From JAGWBF01 sp965116325 (GTDB lineage Bacteria > Chloroflexota > Dehalococcoidia > Lucifugimonadales > JAGWBF01): a stretch of DNA of 64,000 nt. Numbering within the stretch: position 1 is the stretch's first letter; every line of letters starts with the position of its first letter. The position numbers and the translations under genes are program-made. The stretch covers positions 186,001-250,000 of the forward strand of contig OZ220675.1 of NCBI GenBank assembly GCA_965116325.1. Direction: 5' to 3'. This document shows, piece after piece, positions 32,981 through 41,170 of the stretch. Under the pieces are notes generated by a model, which did not search any database, was not told the origin of the DNA, and worked only from the letters and a program-made list of their open reading frames with translations.

Positions 32981-34363
32981 ATGCCGGGCAGCACCCTGAA
33001 GATAGAAGGCATCAAGTTCATCCTGACTGTGGACGACTCCAGAAGGATAATCCAGGACGGCTCGATCCTGATCGAGGGCCAGCATTTTTCCAAGGTTGGC
33101 AAGAGGAGTGAGCTCTCTGACGTGGGCGCCGACAGGGTGATCGATGCCAGCGAGATGGTTGCCACCCCGGGCTTTTGCAATGGCCACATGCACATCAGCT
33201 ATGCGCACGCCACCAGGGGCATCTTCCCAGACAATCTCAACCCCGGAGTGTACCTGGCCAACGTCTTCAACCTGCAAGGTGCGATGACCGAAGAGGAAGA
33301 ATACCTCACCTCCCTCCTGGGGATTACCGAGCTTCTCAAATATGGGACTACCTGCTTTCTGGACCCCGGCAGCACCAAGTTCCCCTCGGTCTGCCTTCAA
33401 GCCTACGACGAGTCGGGCTGTCGCATCATCACAGGGGTCCAGGTTGTAGACCAGGAAAACCCTCTGAATATCCCTGTCGACCTGACCGGTGCAGCCGTTT
33501 CCAAGATGAGAGATGTCATTGAGACCTACGATGGGAAGCTGGACGGGCGGGTGCGCGCCTGGGCTATGCCCTTCTCTGCGGACTACGCTTCCCTGGAGTT
33601 GCTTCGCGAGGCAAAGGGCTTGGCAGATGCCTACAACACCGGGCTCACCCTTCATCAAAGCAACGCGGCGCCATCGGTCAAGATGAGCTTGGACAAATAT
33701 GGACGCAGGCCGATCGAGCATTTGGAAGACATCGGTGTCCTCGGCCCCAACACCCTCCTGGCCCACGTCATTGGCTTGAACGAGGCGGAGGTGGATGCGA
33801 TGGCCCGGACCAAGACCAATGCGGTCATGTGTCCCACGGCTGCCATGAAGAGCGGCGGAGGCACCGCCTCCAGGGGGATGTTGCCCGAGATGCTGGAGAA
33901 GGGAGTCACCGTTGGGCTGGGCACCGATGCAGCCAACAACTCAAACCTGATAGAGACGATGCGTTCTATGTACCTGGCGGCCGTGATCTATAAGGATGGA
34001 CGGCAAAGCACGGAGATGATTAGCGCAGAGTCTGCCCTGGAGATGGCGACCATCGGTGGTGCCAAGGCAATGGGCCTGGGCGGGGACATAGGGTCCATCG
34101 AGGTGGGGAAGAAGGCGGATCTGGTCATGTTCGACACCAGGCGTGCCGAGTGGCGCACCCTCTTCAACCCCGTCAACAACCTGGTTTACGGGGCCGATGG
34201 GCGCAGTGTCCACACAGTCATCGTAGATGGCAAGGTGAGGGTGGAAAACCATCGGCCAGTTTACGTAGATGAGTGGGACCTGATCCAGAAGGTGCAGGTC
34301 CTGGGGACCAACCTGCTGGCCCGGACAGGGGTCAGCTTCCCCAGCCGGTGGCCCATCGTTTAA
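32981..34363 (+). CDS. Amidohydrolase, TRZ/ATZ (MtaD-like) subgroup
   Basis: 460 residues of metal-dependent amidohydrolase fold. The metal ligands are visible in order: GHMHIS (HxH), the LTLHQSN His, LLAHVIGL His, and GLGTDAANNSN Asp. The N- and C-terminal beta-sandwich includes GSIEVGKKADLVMFD. This subgroup hydrolyses amino or chloro groups of purine-like rings, e.g. S-adenosylhomocysteine/methylthioadenosine deaminase or atrazine-type hydrolases. The usual Glu after the third His is replaced by Ser/Asn (HQSN), so the substrate may differ. It is followed by an LLM-class oxidoreductase on the same strand. Confidence 0.85.
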   Translation: MPGSTLKIEGIKFILTVDDSRRIIQDGSILIEGQHFSKVGKRSELSDVGADRVIDASEMVATPGFCNGHMHISYAHATRGIFPDNLNPGVYLANVFNLQGAMTEEEEYLTSLLGITELLKYGTTCFLDPGSTKFPSVCLQAYDESGCRIITGVQVVDQENPLNIPVDLTGAAVSKMRDVIETYDGKLDGRVRAWAMPFSADYASLELLREAKGLADAYNTGLTLHQSNAAPSVKMSLDKYGRRPIEHLEDIGVLGPNTLLAHVIGLNEAEVDAMARTKTNAVMCPTAAMKSGGGTASRGMLPEMLEKGVTVGLGTDAANNSNLIETMRSMYLAAVIYKDGRQSTEMISAESALEMATIGGAKAMGLGGDIGSIEVGKKADLVMFDTRRAEWRTLFNPVNNLVYGADGRSVHTVIVDGKVRVENHRPVYVDEWDLIQKVQVLGTNLLARTGVSFPSRWPIV

Positions 34364-34429
34364 CTAACGCTCATTTCAGCAAGAGGCCGGTTTCGCCGAC
34401 GTATAGGTGGAATCGAAAGGAGAGTAAAG

Positions 34430-35419
34430 ATGGGAAGCAAGGTTCGATTTGGACTTACTTTATCCAACCGTGGAGTGATATTGGGCCTGACGAAACCGGA
34501 AGAGATCCTGCAGATGGCCGAAGCCGCCGAGGGATCCGGCGTGTTTGATCATGTGTGGGTGGGCGATTCCATCATGGCCAAGCCCCGCATGGAGTGCATC
34601 TCCCTGATGTCCGCCATAGCTGCCCGTACCTCCCGCGTTGGAATCGGCGTGGCGTGCATGGCAACCCTGCCATCGCGGGACCCCATAGTGCTGGCCTACC
34701 AGTGGGCCAGCATGGACCTGCTCTCCAACGGGCGCAGTATCCTGGGGGCGTGCATGGGTGGGAGCATAGGCGACCAGGACCATCGCACCGAGTACCGCAA
34801 CATGGGGATCAAGTCCCTGGACCGGTCGCGCCGCATGGAGGAGAACATTGCCATACTGCGCCAGCTCTGGACCGGGGAGCGGGTAAACTTCCAGGGGGAG
34901 TTCCATACTCTTGAGGAGGCTTTCGTAGCCCCCAAGCCGGCCCAGTCGCCCCCGCCGGTGTGGGTCATCAGCAATCCGCGCCTGAGCACGGGCAAGCCCC
35001 ACATCATCGAACGCTCCCTGCGCCGGGTTGCCCAGCTGGGGGACGGCTGGATGACGACGGCCACCGGCCCGGTATCCGACTTTGTGGAGATGAGGAGGCG
35101 CATATTCGAATACGCGCCTGACTACGAGCGTTCCTTCGAAGACCGGCCATGCTCTGTGTACTACAACATCAACATTAACGAGGATGCAGAGGCAGCCTTC
35201 GATGAGTCCAAGCGATACCTGGACCAGTACTACTCCATGAACTACCTCCCCCAGGTGGTGAAGAACTGGGTGGCCCTGGGCAGTCCCAAGGATTGCATCA
35301 GCCAGATCGGCGCCTACGTGGATGCTGGAGCCACAGACATCCTGCTGAGGATACCTTCGTGGGACCAGGCAGGGCAGTTCCGGCGCTGCGTGGAGGAAGT
35401 CCTTCCTCACTTCCGTTAG
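34430..35419 (+). CDS. LLM-class flavin-dependent oxidoreductase
   Basis: 329 residues of luciferase-like TIM-barrel type, FMN- or F420-dependent. Signs are GLTLSNRG at the first strand, HVWVGDSIMAKPRMECISLMSAIAARTSRVGIGV, DLLSNGRSILGACMG, the helix RSRRMEENIAILRQLWTGE, and RRVAQLGDGWMTT. Start ATG has GAAAGGAGAG. It lies 67 bases after the amidohydrolase, and the two may act in one catabolic route (inference). Whether FMNH2 or F420H2 is the reductant cannot be told. Confidence 0.88.
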   Translation: MGSKVRFGLTLSNRGVILGLTKPEEILQMAEAAEGSGVFDHVWVGDSIMAKPRMECISLMSAIAARTSRVGIGVACMATLPSRDPIVLAYQWASMDLLSNGRSILGACMGGSIGDQDHRTEYRNMGIKSLDRSRRMEENIAILRQLWTGERVNFQGEFHTLEEAFVAPKPAQSPPPVWVISNPRLSTGKPHIIERSLRRVAQLGDGWMTTATGPVSDFVEMRRRIFEYAPDYERSFEDRPCSVYYNININEDAEAAFDESKRYLDQYYSMNYLPQVVKNWVALGSPKDCISQIGAYVDAGATDILLRIPSWDQAGQFRRCVEEVLPHFR

Positions 35420-35431
35420 GTTAGGAATCGT

Positions 35432-35461
35432 TTGGAAGGGCGCCGTCCTGGATGCTAATAT
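35432..35461 (+). promoter_or_regulatory. Possible promoter before the 35560 gene
   Basis: TTGGAA (35432-35437), an 18-base spacer and TAATAT (35456-35461), four matches in each box. It would drive the hypothetical barrel protein and the following tyrA-aroA-gmk-lipA run. Confidence 0.4.
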
Positions 35462-35559
35462 GGTACGCAGCCGGACACGTACTTCCAATGGCGGAGGACG
35501 CTAGAGGCGATGGTCTTTAGTGGTGCCGGCACAACCTAAGATGGGGTGGAAGGCCATAC

Positions 35560-36348
35560 ATGAGTAAGCTTCTGGACAAACTGGACAGGATCGGCCGCGG
35601 GCGGACAACAAGCTTGGGCTTTGGGTCGGCCGGTCGAACCGAGAAACTGCCGGCCATGGCAGTAATTGGCGTTCTTGCGGACCGAAGATCGTATTTGAAG
35701 CAGGCTGCCATTTTGAGCGAAGTGGGGGCCGATGCCGTGTTCTTGGAGGGAGCCGCTCCTGGCAAAGCCTTAACGGACCTGGCACATAAACTGGACAGCA
35801 TACCCTGGGGACCCAAGGTGCTGGAGCTCGGAATCGATGAGGCGGCCGGCTTTCGGGAGGCAGGCTGTGATTTCCTGGCCTTTGGGCCGGAGAAGGCCCT
35901 GCTGGGCGCCATGGAAGGTGAGTCCACAGGTTACTTTCTGTGCGTGGACCCGGGTATGGAGGAGCGGTTCCTCCGCACAATAGAGGACCTTTCGGTCGAT
36001 GGCGTCCTACTTCCCTCTTCGAGCGTGGGCCTTCCTCTAACTGTCGAGCACATGATGACCCTGGGTGTTGTCCGGGAGGCCTTCAGCAAGTACCTGTTCC
36101 TGGAGCTCCCCGGCCCCCTGTCTGCCAGGGAGCTGGAAGGGCTGCGCGATATGGGGATCGATGGTGTCGTGGTGAACCCTTCCGTTCTCTCGAAGGAGGA
36201 TATCCAGGACATGATAACCAGCCTTAAGTCCCTGCCCAAGAAGCAGCAAAACAAGTCCCGCAGGCCCGATGCTGTGCTTCCCAAGCCGGGAATGGGCTTC
36301 GTGTCAGCGCCGGACGTGGACGTGGACGACGACTATGACGACGAGTAG
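35560..36348 (+). CDS. Uncharacterised protein, TIM-barrel-like
   Basis: 262 residues, no family recognised with confidence. The alternation of hydrophobic strands with helices (AVIGVLADRR, ADAVFLEGAA, PKVLELGID, CDFLAFGPE, DGVLLPSS, YLFLELPG, DGVVVNPS) suggests a TIM barrel. The C-terminal 35 residues are polar and end in an acidic stretch VDVDDDYDDE. There is no signal peptide. It precedes tyrA by 42 bases on the same strand. A role near chorismate metabolism is possible only by position. Confidence 0.65.
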   Translation: MSKLLDKLDRIGRGRTTSLGFGSAGRTEKLPAMAVIGVLADRRSYLKQAAILSEVGADAVFLEGAAPGKALTDLAHKLDSIPWGPKVLELGIDEAAGFREAGCDFLAFGPEKALLGAMEGESTGYFLCVDPGMEERFLRTIEDLSVDGVLLPSSSVGLPLTVEHMMTLGVVREAFSKYLFLELPGPLSARELEGLRDMGIDGVVVNPSVLSKEDIQDMITSLKSLPKKQQNKSRRPDAVLPKPGMGFVSAPDVDVDDDYDDE

Positions 36349-36390
36349 CATCTCGAGGCCGGGCTTACATAATCTACCGACGCGCATCAT

Positions 36391-37428
36391 ATGAATGGCA
36401 AGCTGACCATAATCGGCACCGGCTTTATCGGGACTTCCATGGGCCTAGCTATGAAGGCACGCGCCCCCGGCAGGTTCCAGATCATGGGCACCGACATTGA
36501 CCGGGGCAACGCTGCAGGCGCCGCCGCCGCCGGTGCGGTAGACACCACCTCCGATAACCTTCGGGAAGCTGTCCAGGGCGCAGGCGTTGTGGTGCTGGCC
36601 ACGCCCCTCAAGGCTATGAAGGACGTCATGGAGATCATAGGTCCCGGCCTGGAGGACGGCTGCCTGGTCACAGATACGGCTGGCATAAAGGCCCCGGTAA
36701 TGCAATGGGCGAAGGAGTATCTGCCCGACCGCATAACCTTCGTCGGGGGACACCCCATAGTGTTCAAGCGAGGGGCAGGCCCTGACGCAGCCGACCCCAA
36801 CCTGTTCGCAGGCTGCCCCTATTGCATCATTCCTTCCCAGGGGGCACGGCAGGACCGAGTGAAGGATGCGGTGGAGTTGGCGCAGTCTGTAGGGGCGGTG
36901 GACCGGTTTATCGACGCAGCGGAACACGACAGTTTGATCGCCGCAGTGGACAATCTCCCGCTGCTCCTGTCCGCCGCTCTCGTGGGATGCACATCCAGAA
37001 GCCAATCCTGGGACGACATCGCCATCCTGGCGTCCCGGTATTTCGGCGAAGTGACCACCCTGGCCAAGGAGGATACGGCTGCCGACCAGGACAGTTTCTT
37101 CTTCAACGAGCAGGCGACAGTAGCTTGGATCGATAACTTCATCCGAGAGCTGTACCGAATCAGGCAGATCCTGGAATCCGACGAAAAAGAGAAGGACAAT
37201 GCTTTGACGGACCTGCTCGGGGAGGCGAGGGCAGCCCGGCAAAAGTGGCTGGATGGCGCAGTGACATCTGAGACGTTGGCTGCCATCGAGGGCGCCAAGG
37301 TGCCCCCGAAGTCGAGCATGCTTGATATGGTAGTAGGCGACAGGGATGCCCGTGAGAGGGCCTTCGGATGGGGAGGCGGCCGGATGCCGGACCGCAAGTC
37401 CGACGACAAGAGACGGGGAAAGTGGTGA
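36391..37428 (+). CDS. tyrA: Prephenate dehydrogenase family protein
   Basis: 345 residues. The N-terminal Rossmann fold (IIGTGFIGTSMGLAM, then MGTDID) binds NAD(P). VTDTAGIKAPV and FVGGHPIVFKRGAGP are the family substrate motifs, and a helical dimerisation domain follows with NLPLLLSAALV. It oxidatively decarboxylates prephenate (or arogenate) towards tyrosine. The last 70 residues are longer than usual and end basic (DRKSDDKRRGKW). The TGA stop overlaps the GTG start of aroA, another shikimate-pathway gene, which strengthens the call. Confidence 0.88.
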   Translation: MNGKLTIIGTGFIGTSMGLAMKARAPGRFQIMGTDIDRGNAAGAAAAGAVDTTSDNLREAVQGAGVVVLATPLKAMKDVMEIIGPGLEDGCLVTDTAGIKAPVMQWAKEYLPDRITFVGGHPIVFKRGAGPDAADPNLFAGCPYCIIPSQGARQDRVKDAVELAQSVGAVDRFIDAAEHDSLIAAVDNLPLLLSAALVGCTSRSQSWDDIAILASRYFGEVTTLAKEDTAADQDSFFFNEQATVAWIDNFIRELYRIRQILESDEKEKDNALTDLLGEARAARQKWLDGAVTSETLAAIEGAKVPPKSSMLDMVVGDRDARERAFGWGGGRMPDRKSDDKRRGKW

Positions 37429-38723
37429 TCCGCACTCTCCACAAACCGTCCAGGCTGAGGGGTTCTGTGGCCTTGCTAGGCGACAAGTCGGTTTCCCACA
37501 GGGCTTTGATGCTGAATTCGATAGCCCAAGGCACCGCCACTGTCAGGGGACTGTCCCTGGGAGAAGACGTTGCCTCGACCAAGAGTTGCCTGCGAGCATT
37601 GGGAGTAGGCATAGAGCACCTGGATGCTCCAGACGTTGTCCGGGTGGTAGGCTCCGGTGGCGACCTCAAGGAACCCGAGGATGTGCTGGATGCGGGCAAC
37701 AGCGGGACCACAATGCGTCTGCTGTCGGGGATTCTCGCAGGCCAACCCTTCACGTCAGTACTGTCCGGGGACGGGTCTCTTCGGTCCCGGCCAATGGGTC
37801 GCATAGTTGAGCCTCTGAGCAGCATGGGCGCAAGGATCGCTGGACGAAAGGGAGGCTCCTACGCCCCGCTGACCCTTTCCGGCGGAGGCCTACAGGGCAT
37901 CGAGTACACCTTGCCGGTAGCCAGCGCCCAGGTGAAGTCGTCGATAATGCTTGCAGGGATACATGCCGAAGGCAAAACCCTGATTCACCAGCCCGCCCTC
38001 TCCAGGGACCACACCGAGCTGATGATGCGGGCTATGGGCGCAAGCGTGGTGGAAGACGGTACCACCATCTGCTTGGAACCAGCAAAACTGAAAGCCCTGG
38101 ATGTAGTAGTTCCGGGCGACATCAGCTCTGCCGCCTTCTGGATGGTTGCGGCAGCATGTCATCCAGACGCCGAGGTGACCATCACCAATACGGGAATCAA
38201 CCCGACACGCGGGGGAATCTTGGAGGTGATGGAAGACATGGGAGCCGATGTTGCGCTCCTGAACCGACGCGTCGAGGGAGGGGAGCCTGTGGCAGACATA
38301 CTGGTAAAGTCGGGAGACCTGGTGGGGACTGAGATCGGCGGGGACGTAATCCCACGTGTGATAGATGAGCTGCCGGTGATCGCGGTGGCGGCGTGTTTTG
38401 CCAGGGGAAATACGACGATAAGGGATGCAGGCGAGCTCCGGGTCAAGGAGTCTGACAGGATCAGCACGACGGTTGCCCAGCTTTCCAGCATGGGTGCCCG
38501 CATTGAAGAACTGCCTGACGGCATGGTGATCACCGGGACGGGCGGCCTGACGGGAGCTGAATGTACTAGCGACGGCGACCATCGAATAGCCATGGCCTTG
38601 GGGATAGCTGGGCTGCTGGCGGAGGGAAGGACCGTCGTGGATGGGGCTGAAGCAGCCTCCATTTCGTACCCGACATTCTGGGACGAGATCGACGCTATTT
38701 TGACTGGGACCGGGGTACAGTAG
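37425..38723 (+). CDS. aroA: 3-phosphoshikimate 1-carboxyvinyltransferase (EPSP synthase)
   Basis: 432 residues from a GTG that overlaps the tyrA stop (GTGA). It transfers enolpyruvyl from PEP to shikimate-3-phosphate. Motifs: LLGDKSVSHRALML near residue 20, NSGTTMRLLSGILAG, RPMGRIVEPLSSMGA, SAQVKSSIMLAGI, ELRVKESDRI, GDHRIAMALGIAGLLAEG. Both repeated beta-alpha domains are complete and of normal length. The frame is open upstream into tyrA, but that part is not homologous. It is translationally coupled to tyrA and followed at once by gmk. Confidence 0.95.
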   Translation: MIRTLHKPSRLRGSVALLGDKSVSHRALMLNSIAQGTATVRGLSLGEDVASTKSCLRALGVGIEHLDAPDVVRVVGSGGDLKEPEDVLDAGNSGTTMRLLSGILAGQPFTSVLSGDGSLRSRPMGRIVEPLSSMGARIAGRKGGSYAPLTLSGGGLQGIEYTLPVASAQVKSSIMLAGIHAEGKTLIHQPALSRDHTELMMRAMGASVVEDGTTICLEPAKLKALDVVVPGDISSAAFWMVAAACHPDAEVTITNTGINPTRGGILEVMEDMGADVALLNRRVEGGEPVADILVKSGDLVGTEIGGDVIPRVIDELPVIAVAACFARGNTTIRDAGELRVKESDRISTTVAQLSSMGARIEELPDGMVITGTGGLTGAECTSDGDHRIAMALGIAGLLAEGRTVVDGAEAASISYPTFWDEIDAILTGTGVQ

Positions 38724-38725
38724 AG

Positions 38726-39391
38726 GTGTGCCCCGAAGTTGCGGGCTTCAGCACCCAGCCTTCCCTCGGCCAACATGAGAGTGTGGGTGAAACGGGAGGG
38801 CCTCCGCCTCTGCTCGTGGTTCTCTCCGGGCCCAGCGGCGTGGGCAAAGATGCTGTCATGTCGGGCCTCCGCGCGCTGGGAAGGCCCTGGCACTTTGCCA
38901 TTACCATGACCACCCGTCCAATTCGGGAAGGCGAGAGGGAAGGCTCAGAGTACCACTTTGTCTCCCCAGATCGGTTCCTTCAACTTAAGGATACCGGCGA
39001 GCTGCTAGAGTCTGCAGAGGTGTACGGGAACTGGTACGGAGTGCCTAAGCAGCAAGTCAGGGATGCCATGGAACGGGGCCTGGATGTCCTTGTAAAGGTC
39101 GATGTCCAGGGCGCGGCGACCATAAGAAAACTGGCGCCGGAGGCGGTAAGTATTTTCCTTGCCCCGGCAGACATGGACGAGCTGAGGAAACGGCTTGAAT
39201 ACCGGGCCAGCGAGACCGGAGCGGTCCTGGAGAAACGGGTCCGGGCAGCCTGGGAAGAGATGGAGCACCTCCCCAGGTTCGACTACAAGGTCATCAACAG
39301 GGATGGCTGCCTGGACGAAGCTGTCCTAAGTATAGATTCCATTGTACGTGCCGAAAAATGCCGGGCGGTCCCGCGGAAGGTGGTACTCTAG
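38726..39391 (+). CDS. gmk: Guanylate kinase
   Basis: ATP:GMP phosphotransferase. The P-loop is VLSGPSGVGKDAV; GMP-binding motifs TMTTRPIREGEREGSEYHFV and AEVYGNWYGVPKQQV follow, then VLVKVDVQGAATIRKLAPEAVSIFLAP and the lid RKRLEYRASE. 221 residues if started at the GTG two bases after the aroA stop; this gives about 26 residues before the P-loop strand, more than usual, and a later GTG (codon 20, 38783) is an alternative. It is the third gene in the aro run. Confidence 0.94.
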   Translation: MCPEVAGFSTQPSLGQHESVGETGGPPPLLVVLSGPSGVGKDAVMSGLRALGRPWHFAITMTTRPIREGEREGSEYHFVSPDRFLQLKDTGELLESAEVYGNWYGVPKQQVRDAMERGLDVLVKVDVQGAATIRKLAPEAVSIFLAPADMDELRKRLEYRASETGAVLEKRVRAAWEEMEHLPRFDYKVINRDGCLDEAVLSIDSIVRAEKCRAVPRKVVL

Positions 39392-39458
39392 CGCAGACTA
39401 CCCAACTTGCGCCGTGGGCCGTCTCCGATATGCCCATAGCCCATAACCGAAACCGACT

Positions 39459-40379
39459 ATGGAACATAACAAGACATCGAATGCACCCCAGAGGCTGCCA
39501 AGTTGGATGAAAGTCCGCATGCCTGGGGGCCCCAACTATATCCAGCTGAAAAATCTCCTGAAGGACTCCCAGCTTCACACTGTGTGTGAGGAAGCCAGGT
39601 GCCCCAACATGGGGGAGTGCTGGGAAGCCCGCAGCGCCACTTTCATGATCCTGGGGGATATCTGCACCCGCCGCTGCCATTATTGCGCCGTAACGACGGG
39701 AAGGCCCATCGGCATCGACGTACACGAGCCCGACAGGCTCGCCCAAAGCGTCGCCCGCCTAGGGCTGAACTACTGCGTTATCACCTCGGTGAACCGGGAC
39801 GATTTGGCCGACGGCGGGGCCTTGGTCTTTGCGGCCTGTATCCGGAAGATCAGGGAGTTGCTGCCCGACTGCAAGGTTGAAGTGCTTATCCCCGATTTTG
39901 GAGGCTCGTGGAAGGCTCTCGGCAAGGTGATGGACGCCAAGCCCGATGTGTTGAATCACAATATAGAATCCGTGAGACGAGTGTTCCCAGGGGTGCGCCC
40001 TCTGGGTGGCTACGACCTGTCCCTGGAGCTCCTAGCACAGGCGAAGCAAATGGAACCCGATGTACCCACTAAGTCGGGAATCATAGTCGGCATGGGCGAG
40101 GATATTGAGGAAGTAACTGAGACCATGAAGGACCTGCGGGGCGTGGACTGCGACCTTCTGACCATCGGCCAGTACCTGAGGCCTTCTCCGAAGCACCTGC
40201 CGGTCTCCAGCTACTACACCCCCGCAGAGTTCGAGGCGCTGGCTGAAACGGGACGTTCCCTGGGATTCAAGCATGTCGCCTCGGGCCCCTTGGTTCGCAG
40301 CTCGTACCACGCCGACCGCCAGCACGAAGCTGCATCCCGCCAGCACGAAGTTGCATCCCGCCAGCACGCCATTCCCTAG
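39459..40379 (+). CDS. lipA: Lipoyl synthase with C-terminal heptad repeat
   Basis: 306 residues. This radical-SAM enzyme inserts two sulfurs into octanoyl groups. Cys43, Cys48 and Cys54 (CEEARCPNMGEC) bind the auxiliary cluster that donates sulfur; Cys69, Cys73 and Cys76 (CTRRCHYC) bind the radical-SAM cluster. VNRDDLADGG, LNHNIESV and LTIGQYLRPSPKHLPV are also conserved, and the C-terminal GPLVRSSYHAD with the essential Arg-Ser-Ser is intact. After it an in-frame 21-bp tandem repeat adds three copies of a 7-residue unit (RQHEAAS, RQHEVAS, RQHAIP). The stop shares CTAG with the convergent HAD gene. Confidence 0.95.
   Translation: MEHNKTSNAPQRLPSWMKVRMPGGPNYIQLKNLLKDSQLHTVCEEARCPNMGECWEARSATFMILGDICTRRCHYCAVTTGRPIGIDVHEPDRLAQSVARLGLNYCVITSVNRDDLADGGALVFAACIRKIRELLPDCKVEVLIPDFGGSWKALGKVMDAKPDVLNHNIESVRRVFPGVRPLGGYDLSLELLAQAKQMEPDVPTKSGIIVGMGEDIEEVTETMKDLRGVDCDLLTIGQYLRPSPKHLPVSSYYTPAEFEALAETGRSLGFKHVASGPLVRSSYHADRQHEAASRQHEVASRQHAIP
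40317..40368 (+). repeat. 21-bp tandem repeat at the 3' end of lipA
   Basis: Units start at 40317 and 40338 (one mismatch between them), with a partial third unit at 40359. Being a multiple of three it keeps frame and encodes repeats of RQHE(A/V)AS. Confidence 0.85.
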
Positions 40380-41062
40380 ACGGGCTTCACCTCCAGGACA
40401 TCCAGCAGGTCCGAAATGCTCGCGCAGATGTGAGTCGGGGCTTCACGGATTAGGGCATCCCGGTTCAGAGTACCCCACAGTGCCGCCGTCCCTGCCATGC
40501 CGCAGTTCCTGGCGCACTGGATATCCACGGGGCTGTCCCCGACGTACATAGCGTTGTGAGGTTCCGTATCCAAGGTGCCCAACACTTGTTGCAGGCCCAT
40601 AGGATGTGGCTTGTAGGGCCGGCGATTGTCCAGGAACCGGACATGGTCGAACAAGCTGCCAACACCCGAGATCTCCAGCTCCATTCTCCCGTACTTTTGG
40701 CGCTTGTCCGAGAAGAGCCCGAGGCGGAACCCTGCATCCTTGAGGGCGTCCAGGGTGTCGGCAACCCCTGAGAACAGGCCTCCCGAGTCCCGGATATGTT
40801 CAATGTACAGGCCCATGTACGTTTCCATGGCGCCGTCTGGATCGTGGGGGAAGAGGTTACCCACGTGCCTAACGAAGGGCACGATGAAGCTGGAAGCCAC
40901 CTCTTTCTCCGAGGGAGGCTCCACACCCATCGATTCGGCGGTCCGCCCGATGGTCTTTACGTGGAAGTTCCAGCTATTCCACAAGGTCTGGTCCCAGTCG
41001 AAGACGATCAGGCCAGGTCTGCTTGTTCCCCCTGGGGAGGGGCTAATTCTTGTCGGCGCCAT
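40376..41062 (-). CDS. HAD-family hydrolase (phosphoglycolate phosphatase-like)
   Basis: 228 residues. Motif I is VFDWDQTLWNS (DxDxT nucleophile), motif II is in GLFSDKRQK, motif III KPHPMGLQQV, motif IV YVGDSPVDIQCARNCG. The helical cap between motifs I and II places it with Gph-like haloacid-dehalogenase phosphatases. The substrate is unknown. Its TAG shares the palindrome CTAG with the lipA stop, so the two convergent genes overlap by four bases. No terminator fits between them. Confidence 0.88.
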   Translation of the reverse strand: MAPTRISPSPGGTSRPGLIVFDWDQTLWNSWNFHVKTIGRTAESMGVEPPSEKEVASSFIVPFVRHVGNLFPHDPDGAMETYMGLYIEHIRDSGGLFSGVADTLDALKDAGFRLGLFSDKRQKYGRMELEISGVGSLFDHVRFLDNRRPYKPHPMGLQQVLGTLDTEPHNAMYVGDSPVDIQCARNCGMAGTAALWGTLNRDALIREAPTHICASISDLLDVLEVKPV

Positions 41063-41170
41063 TCCCGTTGCGGTATCTCCGTCAGGCTATGGATAGTATG
41101 ATGTAAGGCCCCTGTCGGTCCGCGGCCGCGCAGTACGCTGCCCCACTGGGGCTATAAAGGAACGCTCAGA

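Noticed and set aside
40317..40368. CRISPR-like repeats
   Set aside because: Direct 21-bp units without spacers, in frame within lipA, and no cas genes in the window.
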